From Callorhinus ursinus (Eukaryota > Chordata > Mammalia > Carnivora > Otariidae), in the NCBI RefSeq assembly GCF_003265705.1, contig NW_020312827.1, forward strand, positions 21,758,413 through 21,822,412: 64,000 bases of DNA. The letters run 5' to 3'. How positions within the stretch are numbered: position 1 is the first letter of the stretch; each line of letters starts with the position of its first letter. Shown here in pieces: positions 1 to 9,655 of the stretch. Position numbers and translations under genes: made by a program. The notes under the pieces are model-generated. The model was not told the DNA's origin. It did not search any database and was given only the letters and a program-made list of their open reading frames with translations.

Positions 1-71
1 TAAAAAAGAGCAGTTGGAGCAAGCCATCATGGCTATTTTGTAATTTAACTGTAATTAAAAATCTCTAATTC

Positions 72-215
72 TCTGTTTCCTCATTTAAAATGGGGGTAAT
101 ATTAACATCTACTTTACAAAGTTTTGAGGAGATCAAACAAGAAAGTACACAAAACCCAGTGTCATCTAGAACAGTGTAAAAACTCAGGAAAAGTTAAGTG
201 TTACTATTCTTATTA
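72..215 (+). repeat. MIR SINE fragment
   Basis: The stretch CTGTTTCCTCATTTAAAATGG followed by GGTAATATTAACATCTACTT and AGAACAGTGT follows the 3' half of the MIR consensus in sense orientation. It is an old, degraded copy without target-site duplications. Confidence 0.7.
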
Positions 216-1079
216 GTGTGATCATTTATTACAAAACATTAAACAAAATGTTATGAAGATAACATTACATAAGAGACCTTTTCTGTATTTATATCAACCT
301 ATTGTGATTCAGCAAGTACATTTATTAAACAGATTACTGAGCCACCTGATTGAACTGTTATCCAGTCATATCTTCTCCATCTTGTCCACAAGCATTTCAT
401 GGGAGACACCCTGTTGATGCTATGCTAAAATTCAGAAACATTACTTCTAAACAAGGCTCCACTCTAGTTTACCAGGATAGAAATGATCCAAAAATGAAAT
501 GAAATAGATCCAGTATAGGTTTTTCACTGTGAATTTATGTTTAAAAATGGAGCAATAATCACTGTGAGCAAAGTGCTCATAAACCACCTTTTAAATGAAT
601 AAATTGTCCCAAATTGACAATAATCTCACCAGACACTCATTCACAGAACCACATTTGCTCCTCTCCTCTCTGCTCAACACTATCTTTTTAATCATGGTTC
701 TTCAAAAACTGGTGTGAATGGTTTAGCACCGTCATAAATAAGGACTCTCACTCATCAGGAAAATCACTTATTTTGGTCAGGAGATTTAAAACTTACTGAG
801 TGAAGGTAGTTATTTCTTACATTTCCTGTCCTGATTTGGGCTTTTTCACAGTGAGTGTAAGGGAAATTACCATTGGCTGATTAGCCATGTTTCTCTAAGT
901 CACCATCATCCCATGATTGTACTGGAACCAGCCTTCCTTATGCCCCTGCAGGTCATTGTTCAGCTCAGCTGCTTAGTCCAAAATCCTTCTCCCTTGATGA
1001 ATTCACTTGGTATCCTGCTGGTATCCAGCCTTGCCTACAGTCATTCTGCAGGATCACACTAGTCTACAATCCCCCTTCC

Positions 1080-1081
<2 letters not shown>
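216..1081. other. Unassigned intergenic stretch
   Basis: AT-rich unique-looking sequence. I recognise no repeat, long open frame or RNA gene in it. Confidence 0.6.
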
Positions 1082-1122
<41 letters not shown>

Positions 1123-1140
1123 TGCACGCACGTACACGTG
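1082..1140. repeat. (CA)n microsatellite
   Basis: About 30 bases of uninterrupted CA followed by an imperfect CA/CG/TG tail. Open frames through it encode only His-Thr or Val-Cys repeats and are not genes. Confidence 0.97.
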
Positions 1141-2002
1141 TTCTGGCCCTACCTTTCCTCCCAGAAAGTCCTGGTCTATTAATATATATTATTCTACCCT
1201 GTCCTTGAGCTCTGCCTACCAGAGGGAAACTGGGTGGGTTCATCTTTATCAAGCCACAAAAAACCTTTGTGATATTTTCCTTTAGGACAGTGGGTACCTC
1301 TGGGCCTTGCATTTACATAACCTAGTGTGACTCTCTTGAGTGTTTCTTTTCACCACAATTATCATCATCAATATGCTTTTAAGTGAGTTGTTGTGTCCAC
1401 ATGCAGGCATATAAGCAGCTACACACTTTTCAGAGCATACTCTCTTGAGGCTTTTCCTTAGGGACCTTACCATTGGTTATGTGACATCCCTTCAATCCTT
1501 TGATATTGAGCTGACCACTGGCAGGCCTGCTTCTCAGCCACCTTGATCTCTTTGGATTTCTCTCTTTGTTCAGAATTAAATTTAGAAGAGTAGTTCTGTT
1601 TTTGTGTTCCTCCCTCCCTCTCTTCTTCCCTCCCTCCTCCCTCTCTCCCCCCACCTCTCTGAGATGAGACATACTCTTAGATAACACTAGAATCTACTTG
1701 CTTGTCTTTCTAAACAGGCATCCTTTTCCTGAGTCACCTCCCAATTATACCTTATTTAGCTCCCTTTATTACAATATCACTTACCACCCCTCTTTCTATC
1801 CTTAAACATGTCCCAAGGAACAATGTGATTATTTCTGCATTTTCTACAGGATAAAATTACTTCCACATTGTTACTTTTATTGTATTCATTTATTTGGGGG
1901 AGTGCAGGGACAATAGCCACATAGAAGGATTAGTTTAAGTTGCTCCAGAAATGGTGACACTTTGATGTGACCATTAATCTCTACTAAAATAATATATATG
2001 AT

Positions 2003-2005
<3 letters not shown>
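1141..2005. other. Unassigned stretch with a polypyrimidine tract
   Basis: No gene is seen. Positions about 1,607-1,655 form a C/T-only tract of CCTCCCTCC-type units. The rest is unremarkable AT-rich sequence. Confidence 0.55.

Positions 2006-2042
<37 letters not shown>
2006..2042. repeat. (TA)n microsatellite
   Basis: An uninterrupted run of alternating T and A of roughly 18 units, likely length-variable between individuals. Confidence 0.97.
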
Positions 2043-2044
<2 letters not shown>

Positions 2045-2190
2045 CCATTTTTCCTTCTGTGAAGGAATAACAGTTCAGAAATAACGAAAAACCCTTCTAA
2101 AATGTATAATCTACATAGACAGGTAAGCCCACAGATAATGCATTGAGGAAACTAACGTAAAATGAAGTTTCTTTTATTTTGTTCACCAAC

Positions 2191-2239
2191 TTCTCTCTGT
2201 CTCTCTCTCTCTCATGCACACACACATACACACACACTC
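2191..2239. repeat. Compound (TC)n-(CA)n repeat
   Basis: A CTCTCT tract passes directly into CACACA with a few interruptions. Confidence 0.9.
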
Positions 2240-2418
2240 TTTATTTCTTCGGAAGATCCTAATTTTAGAGATACATAATTTTCATGCCATAGAATGGAGG
2301 AATGAATGCTAACTCTTTCCTTTAGTCATTGTATTGCAGAGATCAAACTTCTGGTAAATCCAGTCACCAGAAAATAGAATTCCTTATTAAAGTGAATTGT
2401 GGAGGATTTTAATTAGTC

Positions 2419-2445
2419 AAATATATATATATATATATATATATA
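2419..2445. repeat. (AT)n microsatellite
   Basis: An uninterrupted AT run of about 13 units. Confidence 0.95.
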
Positions 2446-2492
2446 GTCTCAATTTCTAGTGTTTGGGAGACAGCAACGCTAATTCATGTGTT

Positions 2493-3597
2493 TTTTATAT
2501 TTAAACATTTTTAAATTTGTTTTGCGTAGAGTTGACACACAATGTTATATTAGTTTCAGGTGTACAATTTAGTGATGACAAGTTTACACATTATTTACAT
2601 AAGTGTAGCTATCATCTGTCCCATTACATCGCTATTACAATATCATTGACTATATTCTTTATGTTGTACATTTTATTCCCATTACTTATTCATTCCATAA
2701 CTGGAGGTCTGTATCTCCCTCTCCTCTTCACCCATTTTGCCCATCCCCCACATCCCTACTCTCTGGAAACCATCAGTTTGTTCTCTGTATTTATAGTTCT
2801 CATTCTGCTTTTTGCCTATTTTTTAGATTCCATTTATGAGTGGAGTCATATGGTATGTCTTTCTCAGTGTGACTTATTTCACTTAGCATAATACTCTCTA
2901 TGTCCATCCATGTTGTCTCAAAGGCAAGATCTCATCCTTTTTATGGCTGTGTAATATTCCACACATACACATACACACATATATACATGTATACATATAC
3001 ATATATGCTTCCATGTCTTGGTTATTATAAATAATGCCACTATAAACATAGGGGTGCATATATCTTTTTGAATTAGAATTTTCGTTTTCTTTGGGTGTAT
3101 ACACAGTAGTGGAATTACTGGATCACGTGGTAATTCTATTTTTAGTTTTTTGAGGAACCTCCATATTGTCGTCCGCAGTGGCTGCACCAGTTTGCCTTCC
3201 CACCAACAGTACAGGAGTGTTCTTTTTTTCCCACATCGTCATCAATGCTTGTTGTTTCTTGTCTTCTTGATTTTAGCCATTCTGACAGGTTTGAGGTGAT
3301 ATCTCATTGTGGTTTTGATTTGCATTTCCCTGGTAATGGGTAATGTTGAGCATCTTTTCATGTGTCTGTTGGACATCTGGATGTCTTCTTTGGAGAAATG
3401 TCTATTCACATCCTCTGCCTGTTTTTTAATTGGATTGTTTGGGGTTTTTTGGGGTGTTAACTTGTATAAGTTCTTTATATAGTTTAGATTTTAACCCCTT
3501 ATTGGATATATTACTTGCAAATATCTACTCCCATTTAGTAGGTTTTCTTTTTGTTTTGTTGATGGTTTCCTTTGCTATGCAAAAGCTTAATTCATGG
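2493..3597 (-). mobile_element. L1 LINE, 3' end (ORF2 C-terminus and 3' UTR)
   Basis: Read on the minus strand, this holds the last part of L1 ORF2 followed by its 3' UTR. The 2,918-3,187 minus frame still encodes a recognisable ORF2 tail: a Trp-Arg-Phe-Leu-Lys-Lys-Leu segment, then Pro-Val-Ile-Pro-Leu-Leu, then Lys-Asp-Ile-Cys-Thr-Pro. The element is 5'-truncated, and the reverse transcriptase and endonuclease parts are absent. A CA/TA-rich insertion lies at about 2,960-3,005. It is a dead copy, older than the 3' UTR-only copies at 19, 34 and 59 kb. Confidence 0.9.
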
Positions 3598-3714
3598 TTT
3601 TTGCCCTCAAGAATTTGTTGGGAGAAAATCATATGCCTGTGCACCTAATTCTAAAACAAGACCCACCATGGTTAGTACTTGAGTGGAGTTATAAGGGTTA
3701 TGGGGTGAAAGAGA

Positions 3715-4119
3715 GTGATGGTCAGCTTATGTGTCAACCTTGCTGTCCCCAGTCATTCAACAAAACTAATCTAGGTATTGGGGTGAAGGTAATTTTGTAT
3801 ATGTAATTAATGTTCACAATCAGTTGACTTCAAGTAGAGGTGATTACTCTAGATAATCCAGGGGAACTGATTCAGTCAGAGGAAAGACTGTAAGAGCAGA
3901 GCTGCGGTTTCCAGGAAGAAGATATTTTGCCTGTGGACTGCACCTTCAGTTCATGCTGGAGGGCTTCCATCTTCCCTTTCTGATGGTCTATCCCACAAAT
4001 TTCTGACTTTCCTAGAAATCATCCAAAACTGAACAAGCCAATTCCTTGCAATGAATCTCATATTCTATATATCTGTATCTATATATCTTACTGTTTGAAC
4101 CCTCACAGATACAGGGGTT
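3715..4119 (+). mobile_element. ERVL-type (MLT2-like) solitary LTR
   Basis: The layout follows an ERVL LTR: a 5' portion with GTGTCAACCTTGCTG, a central portion resembling GATTCAGTCAGAGGAAAGACTG, then a TATATA-rich stretch near 4,065-4,090 and a degraded ACCCTCACAGATACAGG end. It is heavily diverged and has no internal retroviral sequence. The family name is approximate. Confidence 0.55.
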
Positions 4120-4317
4120 AATTCTGGATTCTTGGTGGTGGAGATTTTGAGCTATATCTTCGAGGATGATTGGGATTTAACAGGTAAGCCAAGGCTACTG
4201 GGAAGTGAAAAGATCTGGAAGTTCTTATACTCTAAGCTATTATCTCTTCATTCCTTCAACTATCCAGCATTCCCCTACTTCCTCTTATACGCACTATCAT
4301 TTCAATTCACTGTTTAT

Positions 4318-4475
4318 CATAATACTAATATTTACCATTTGAGCACCTACTATGTGCTATAATATGTGTATTTTTCCCCTAAATCCCACAGCAATTTTTT
4401 TTAATTTTATGAATGAGAAAATTGGGTCTTGGATAGTTTAAGTACAGCCGTAAGCTTTACTTCATGCCTTTGTAG
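4318..4475 (-). repeat. MIR SINE fragment
   Basis: TTTGAGCACCTACTATGTGC followed by a degraded TTTATGAATGAGAAAATTGGG matches the reverse complement of MIR. Confidence 0.7.
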
Positions 4476-4690
4476 ACTTATTAGTTCTATTTCCACTGGA
4501 GATAGCCATCCTGATATCAGTAAGACATGATGACAATGAGCCTGAGGGGAAAGGCAGAAAATCTCTAAAATAGCTACAGAACACTATGCTGAAAATGAAT
4601 GCTCATAATACTGTCTCTGTGTAGTAAAGGAACAATGTGTTCAGATCAGTATTTATATTTAAGAAAGAAACAGAAATATTTGATCACATT

Positions 4691-5113
4691 TGGTATTTGT
4701 CAGGGTTGTCAAGAGACACAGAATAATAAGATACCTATACATATATGTATATATATATATGTATCTATAGATATAAAAATAGAGATAGAGATTTAATATG
4801 AGGAATTAGAGGAATTGGCTCACACGATTATGGAAACTGACAAATCCCACAATTGCTTCCTGAAAGCTGGAGACCCAGGAAAGCTGGGGGTCTCGTTCAG
4901 TCTCAAGACTGAAGAACCAGGAGAGCTGATGGCCTCTGAGTTGAAGGGCAAGAGAAGATTGACGTTCAGCTTAAACAGTCAAGCAGAGAGGAAATTTGTC
5001 CTTCTGCAGTTGTATTCTATTCAGGCCTTCAATGGGTTGGATGATGCCCAGCCACACTGAGGAGGACAGTCTGCTTTTACTCATTCTACTGTTTCAAATT
5101 CTCACCCAGAACA
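4691..5113 (-). mobile_element. ERVL-type (MLT2-like) solitary LTR, antisense
   Basis: The sequence begins TTTGTCAGGGTTGTCAAGAG, passes through a TATATA stretch, then GAGGAATTGGCTCACACGAT, AAGCTGGAGACCCAGGAAAG and GGTTGGATGATGCCCAGCC. This is the reverse complement of the same LTR family seen at 33.6 and 39.1 kb. It has no coding capacity, and the open frame at 4,815-5,060 lies entirely within LTR sequence. Confidence 0.7.
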
Positions 5114-6254
5114 TGGATTCTTTCCCATAAGCAGTTTGAGAGCAGAGTCTTTCAAGGAAGGTGAGGAAGGAATTTTAATGAGGGTATGAGATTCCAGGGG
5201 GAAAGGAAGATGGGCCAATAAAATGAAAGAGCTACGCTTGTGAGCTAAATACAATGATTGCTTATTTTATGATTTTGCCTAGAGCATCACAGTTACATGG
5301 AATGAAGAGCAGGCTCAAGTAAGGAGCATGGAGCTTAGGTTCTTTAGAGTCCTAAGACTTCCTAATCCTGCTGCTTTTTTAGCTGGCTGAACTAAAATTA
5401 TGTAAATATTAGTTATCTTTTGGGCCTGGCTCTGCTGATACCCAAGGTGTATGTTACTGTTTTCTTCACTGTCGTCTGTGGTTATCATTGGCCGGAAGCC
5501 CTAGTGCAGAGACAGTGCATCCAGCCCCCAGTGTACCAGTGTGGCGTGCCAGGCTCTGCCAGATGTGGGAGTTTGCTGGTGGCCTCAGGCACCATCTCAG
5601 CAAGGGAGGCAGTCTCTGTGAATCCTCCAGTGTAGTGTTTTTCTGCCCTGCCTGCAGTTACCGTATCTTGGCTCGCAGTGCAGCTCTCCTGCAATGAGCT
5701 CCCATCCAGCCTGCCACAAGGAAGACGCTGTCCTTTCTACTTGTCATTTCACCCTCTCCATCCCATCCAACTCCTCAGACCACACAAAGAACCAAGTATC
5801 AACTCTTAAAGAACCATTCAGGAGCTCTGGAGAGGGAAAGGAGTGGGATGGTGTGCGCCTTCCCTTTTCCGTCTCCCATGCTGCATTCAGGATATTCCCC
5901 TTCCTTTGCAAACTCAAGACACAAGAACACCAAGCTCTGGAGCCTGCAGATAAGGCTTGTGCTCATTCTATATTTTATAATTCCCATGCAACCAAATACT
6001 TTGCGAGGCCCATGGAGTTTGATATAAAGGGAATTAAATGGAGCATGCCTGTTTCTCTTTCTGCCAAAGGGAGTAGAATGAAATACCCTTCCCATTGCAG
6101 AGGCACAGGCAAGACACAGCCCTGACCAAAAGGTGCTCAGGTGTATCTGAAGCCTTCTGGAAACTACTCAGATGAGTAATTTATAGCTGGTATTTTACAA
6201 AGGCATTGGCTGGAATTAACATATTTTTTCAATGGAGTGGATAAAGACCTACTA
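5114..6254. other. Unassigned complex block with a fortuitous open frame
   Basis: About 1.1 kb of non-repetitive sequence, more GC-rich than its surroundings. It contains a 143-codon open frame (5,694-6,125 +) and an overlapping 98-codon frame (5,799-6,095 -). Neither product resembles a protein I know, and both are compositionally ordinary. I do not call a gene. It could be unique intergenic DNA, an old unrecognised repeat, or a conserved noncoding element. Confidence 0.4.
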
Positions 6255-6405
6255 CTTTAATTTTTAAAAAACAGTAGACTTTTTTTCAGAGTGGTTTTAG
6301 GTTCACAGCAAAATTGAGTATCTAGTACAGAGAGTTCCCACATACCTTCTGCTTCCCCCCCGCCCCTGCCCCACACACAAACTCTCACTTCTCTAATGGA
6401 TCTAA
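6255..6405 (-). mobile_element. L1M 3' UTR fragment
   Basis: The stretch GGTTTTAGGTTCACAGCAAA followed by GTACAGAGAGTTCCCACATA and a CCCCC-rich segment is the reverse complement of an old L1M 3' UTR. Confidence 0.65.
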
Positions 6406-6924
6406 GAAACGTTAATTTTTCAGTTTGTTCAGCTTTTTCCTTGTTTGGGGGACAAAATAAAACTTTCAAGACCTGCTACTTGAAATCTGATCTTTAGACT
6501 AGTTCATAAGATATTGAAGATGAGGATGTAAAAAGTGACATCCTAGAGCACGTTGTTTTGGGACAGGAACAGAGTGGCCTGACTTAAGAGGATCAGCAGG
6601 ATTTTGATGGTGCAAGAGGAGAAATTTGGACTGGACTAGAAAGGATATTCTTAGGAATACCTAGTAAGGGGCATTCAAGGGCTCCTTAACTAAGAGAAAT
6701 GGAATTTTCCATCAGAACTCCATTTACATTTTTCTTAAATATAATTAAGCTTAAATAATAGATACTTACAGAGATTTAGCTTTCTTTTCTCATAGCGAAG
6801 ATTGGTATTTTGAATTAACACTTTTCCTATCTTTAGAAGGACTTAGGTTAAAGAACCCCATCAAATTATTATTATAGATAGGACATGACAGGGAAGATCT
6901 CACCTGTTATGGCCCTCAAGATTA
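6406..6924. other. Unassigned intergenic stretch
   Basis: AT-rich sequence in which I recognise no repeat, gene or RNA. Confidence 0.5.
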
Positions 6925-7060
6925 ATTAATTCATTCAGTCAGTCATTTATTCAGCAAATACTTAACAACTACATGCTTACCACTCTTCTAATTATTCGAT
7001 ATATATCAGCGAACAAAACATATTAAAAAAATCTCTGCCCTCATGGCAAAGCCAGGTTAG
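6925..7060 (-). repeat. L2 LINE 3' end, antisense
   Basis: TTCATTCAGTCAGTCATTTA, TTCAGCAAATACTTAACAAC, AGCGAACAAAACA and CTCTGCCCTCATGGC follow the reverse complement of the L2 3' terminus in order. Confidence 0.65.
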
Positions 7061-8094
7061 TTATATTCTATGTAGAGAAAGCTACTGTAACAAAGCCTGT
7101 TTCTGCCAGGATGGAAAACTAAGGAGAGAAAAGAGGATTGGGGGGAGGGGGGTTATTTATGAATGAAAGGGGAGAGTTCCTTAGTCTTATCCTAAAATTC
7201 TACTTACCTCTGGCAGCCCAGTTCCTAAAACTACTCCATTGTTGCAATCAGGTATTAGATATTTAAGTGGAGATAGAAGGATAGGTACTTGTGTGTTACC
7301 TGCTCTCAAATCCCGTAATTACAGTGGATTTAATCAGGAAAATGTGAGGCTCATTGGGTACAATTGTGTATTATGCCCAGCGTGAGTTAATTCTTCTGGG
7401 AAAAGGAGGGGGCGTGAAAGAGGGTTGGGCAGGAGAAGAGAAAGGCAGGGGATTGGTGGGGAAGAAGCAAGTTTGATAAACAAGAAGGAGATCAAGAGTC
7501 TAAAAGAAAAAAGCTGCCAAGTAATTTATTAGCGTCATGATGCTTTCCATATTTCAGGCCAGACTATGGTAATGATGTTTTGTTTTATTTTTTTTCCTCC
7601 CCTCCCCTTTCAAGCCCTCAATTAGGCCTTGAGAAAGGAGTCAGCGCACCTTTAAAACTTTCCACTTAATCACCTATAGCAAATGCTCATTTAATGATTG
7701 TCTTTTTGTACCAAACAAGAAGTAACAATGCTTTTAGCAAAAGAAATGGAATGGGAAAGAAATTGCCTAATCAGCCCTGCTCATGCAGTGCTTTGTGAGA
7801 AAGATTATTGAATTTTCAGTCTCTGCAGAATTTTAATGAAGCTCCATCTTGCTGGAGAATCCAGCCCTTTGTCAATAGAATTCAATAACTTGACCACCCA
7901 TGTAATAAGATGTACCAGTTGAAATTTTTCACTCTGCCAAAGCCAGAGGCATGCTAGAAGTACCCTGGAAATATGGAAGCACTTTCTGTGTCTGCCACTA
8001 TTGATAAAACTCTGGAGGTCATGGCTAAAAATGCTATGATACCATTTGTCTAACTATATAGTGGGCACACTATTTATATTATAGTCTTAGATAA
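7061..8094. other. Repeat-free block containing the left arm of an inverted repeat
   Basis: I recognise no transposon here. A purine-rich G stretch lies at 7,135-7,165 and a C/T tract at 7,575-7,613. From about 7,500 to 8,050 the sequence is of high complexity with no long open frame. Positions 7,665-7,765 recur inverted at 8,557-8,655. Confidence 0.45.
7665..7765 (+). repeat. Inverted repeat, left arm (about 100 bp)
   Basis: This segment, from CTTAATCACCTATAGC to GGGAAAGAAATTG, matches the reverse complement of 8,557-8,655 at about 90% by eye, with a 2-base gap. It includes the shared words AAGAAGTAACAAT and AGCAAAAGAAATGGAATG. Similarity stops abruptly at both ends. It does not match any mobile element I know. 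Confidence 0.9.
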
Positions 8095-8258
8095 ATAATA
8101 TTTGTAAGGACACAATAATGTTAGCCATATTTATGATGTGTCAGGTACTCCACTAAGTACATATACCTCCTCTCCTCATAACAATTCTGCGGTGGCGGGG
8201 TGGGGGGGACAGTTACTCTCACTATATCTGCTTTGCAGATGAGAAAACGGAGGTTTAG
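8095..8258 (-). repeat. MIR SINE fragment
   Basis: GATGTGTCAGGTACTCCACT, CCTCATAACAATTCTGC and TTTGCAGATGAGAAAACGGA follow MIR in reverse complement. A G-rich run interrupts it at 8,190-8,210. Confidence 0.75.
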
Positions 8259-8556
8259 TGTAGTAGATAGAATGACCCCAAAAGTATCAGTGTCCTGATC
8301 CTTGAAACCTATGAATATGTTACCTTATACAGCAAAAGGGAATTTGCAAATGTACTTAAGAATTTTCAGATGGAGAGAGTATCTGGCTTTCTCCAGGTTG
8401 GCTTGATGTAATCACAAGGGTCTTTATAAGAGGGAAGCAGTAGAGTCAAGAGACACAGAGTAGAAGAGGTGATTATGGAAGCGGAGGTTGGAGAAATGCA
8501 AGAAAGGGTCATGATCCAGGTACTCTTTAGAAGGAAGAGGTAAGGGAACAAGCTCT
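8259..8556 (+). mobile_element. MLT1-type (ERVL-MaLR) LTR, 3'-truncated
   Basis: It starts TGTAGTAGATAGAATGACCC, continues with AACCTATGAATATGTTACCT and GTAATCACAAGGGTCTTTAT, and then GATTATGGAAGCGGAGGTTG, as in MLT1 LTRs. The usual 3' portion (CCTCCAGAACTGTGAG to GGAAACTAATACA) is missing. The match ends where the right arm of the inverted repeat begins. Confidence 0.8.
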
Positions 8557-8655
8557 CAATTCCTTTCTCATTCCATTTCTTTTGCTAAAGGAATTGTTAC
8601 TTCTTGTTTGGTACAAAATAGTAATCATTATGAGTGTTTGCTATAGGTGATTAAG
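8557..8655 (-). repeat. Inverted repeat, right arm (about 100 bp)
   Basis: This is the inverted partner of 7,665-7,765, about 790 bp away. It abuts the truncated end of the MLT1 LTR directly, so the rearrangement that produced this copy may have removed the LTR's 3' end. Which arm is the original cannot be told from this sequence alone. Confidence 0.9.
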
Positions 8656-9165
8656 CAAAAACATGTTCCATTTGAGAACAAGAGCCTTTAAGCCGTGAGA
8701 GGATGAAAAGCATAAAGTCCCTCAGTGGGTCACTGGAAGTAACTTTGAGTGGGATATACCTGCTACCACCCCTTGGGTTCTGGGCCCATTTATGTTTACC
8801 TACTGCATACATAGTACCATATAACGATCTTTGATATAATGCACATATTTCTTCCTAGAGAATGACTCCCCATCCTTCCTGAGTATTGCCTCTGAGCTGG
8901 TGTTTTGGATGTGCATTTAGTGGGCTGCTCTATCAGTCTGGCACTTTCCAGGTGGTGAACACTCCCTGGTGATGCCTTTCCTAGAGCAGTTATGCCTTTC
9001 GCTCAGCAAGGTGAAGGTATAAACTTGGTGTCATGATTTTTATTACTGATTCTGGCAACCCTACATTTTATGCATTTCAAATAAATCTCACTTTTAAGCC
9101 TCCTCTTATCATCATGGGCTTTAGTCATCTATACACCTAGCAATGCTCTAAATAAAACCCTCTTA
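8656..9165. other. Unassigned intergenic stretch
   Basis: No repeat or gene recognised. Confidence 0.5.
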
Positions 9166-9655
9166 CATGGCTCTGTGTTCATACCCTTCCTCTGGAATGT
9201 CCTTTTCCCATGTTTTTGTTTGTTTGTTTTTGTTTTTGTTTGTTTTTTTTCCTGGCGGATTGTACCCATCCTTGAAACTTCAGTTTGGCACACTCCCTTC
9301 CCTATCTACAATATCAGTTAGTCACATCTTTCTTACCTTCTATTTTCTTCAACCAAACACTTCTGCTACTCTCTACCTAACCTCTTTTTTTATCTGTGTA
9401 TCAAGATTTAGAGCAAGGCATAGCTGTTCCAAAAAAGCCACTTCTGACCCTACCATGGGCTCTCTTATCTCGCCTTCACAGATGACCTGTGGCAATGCTA
9501 TTTGCACCATATACTCCAGTACTTGGCTTTGGATTGCCTTTTATTTCCTGCCTCCTATTTTAGTTCGCCAAACTATTGTAACCTCCCTTTGATGGAGAAA
9601 CTTTACTATTCCTATTTTTTGGAATGCCTAACATAGTGCTAAGGTCTACAGCTCA
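9166..9655 (+). repeat. L2 LINE 3' region
   Basis: TCTGGAATGTCCTTTTCCC, CCATCCTTGAAACTTCAG, AAGCCACTTCTGACCC and a degraded TGCCTAACATAGTGCTAAGG end follow the L2 3' region in order. A T/G-rich run interrupts it at 9,213-9,252. The 141-codon open frame at 9,167-9,592 is a fortuitous reading of this L2 and is not a gene. Confidence 0.6.

Noticed and set aside
5694..6125. A 143-codon plus-strand open frame as a possible gene
   Set aside because: There is no recognisable domain, no upstream splice or promoter context, and an equally open frame lies on the opposite strand. A frame of this length is expected by chance in 64 kb.
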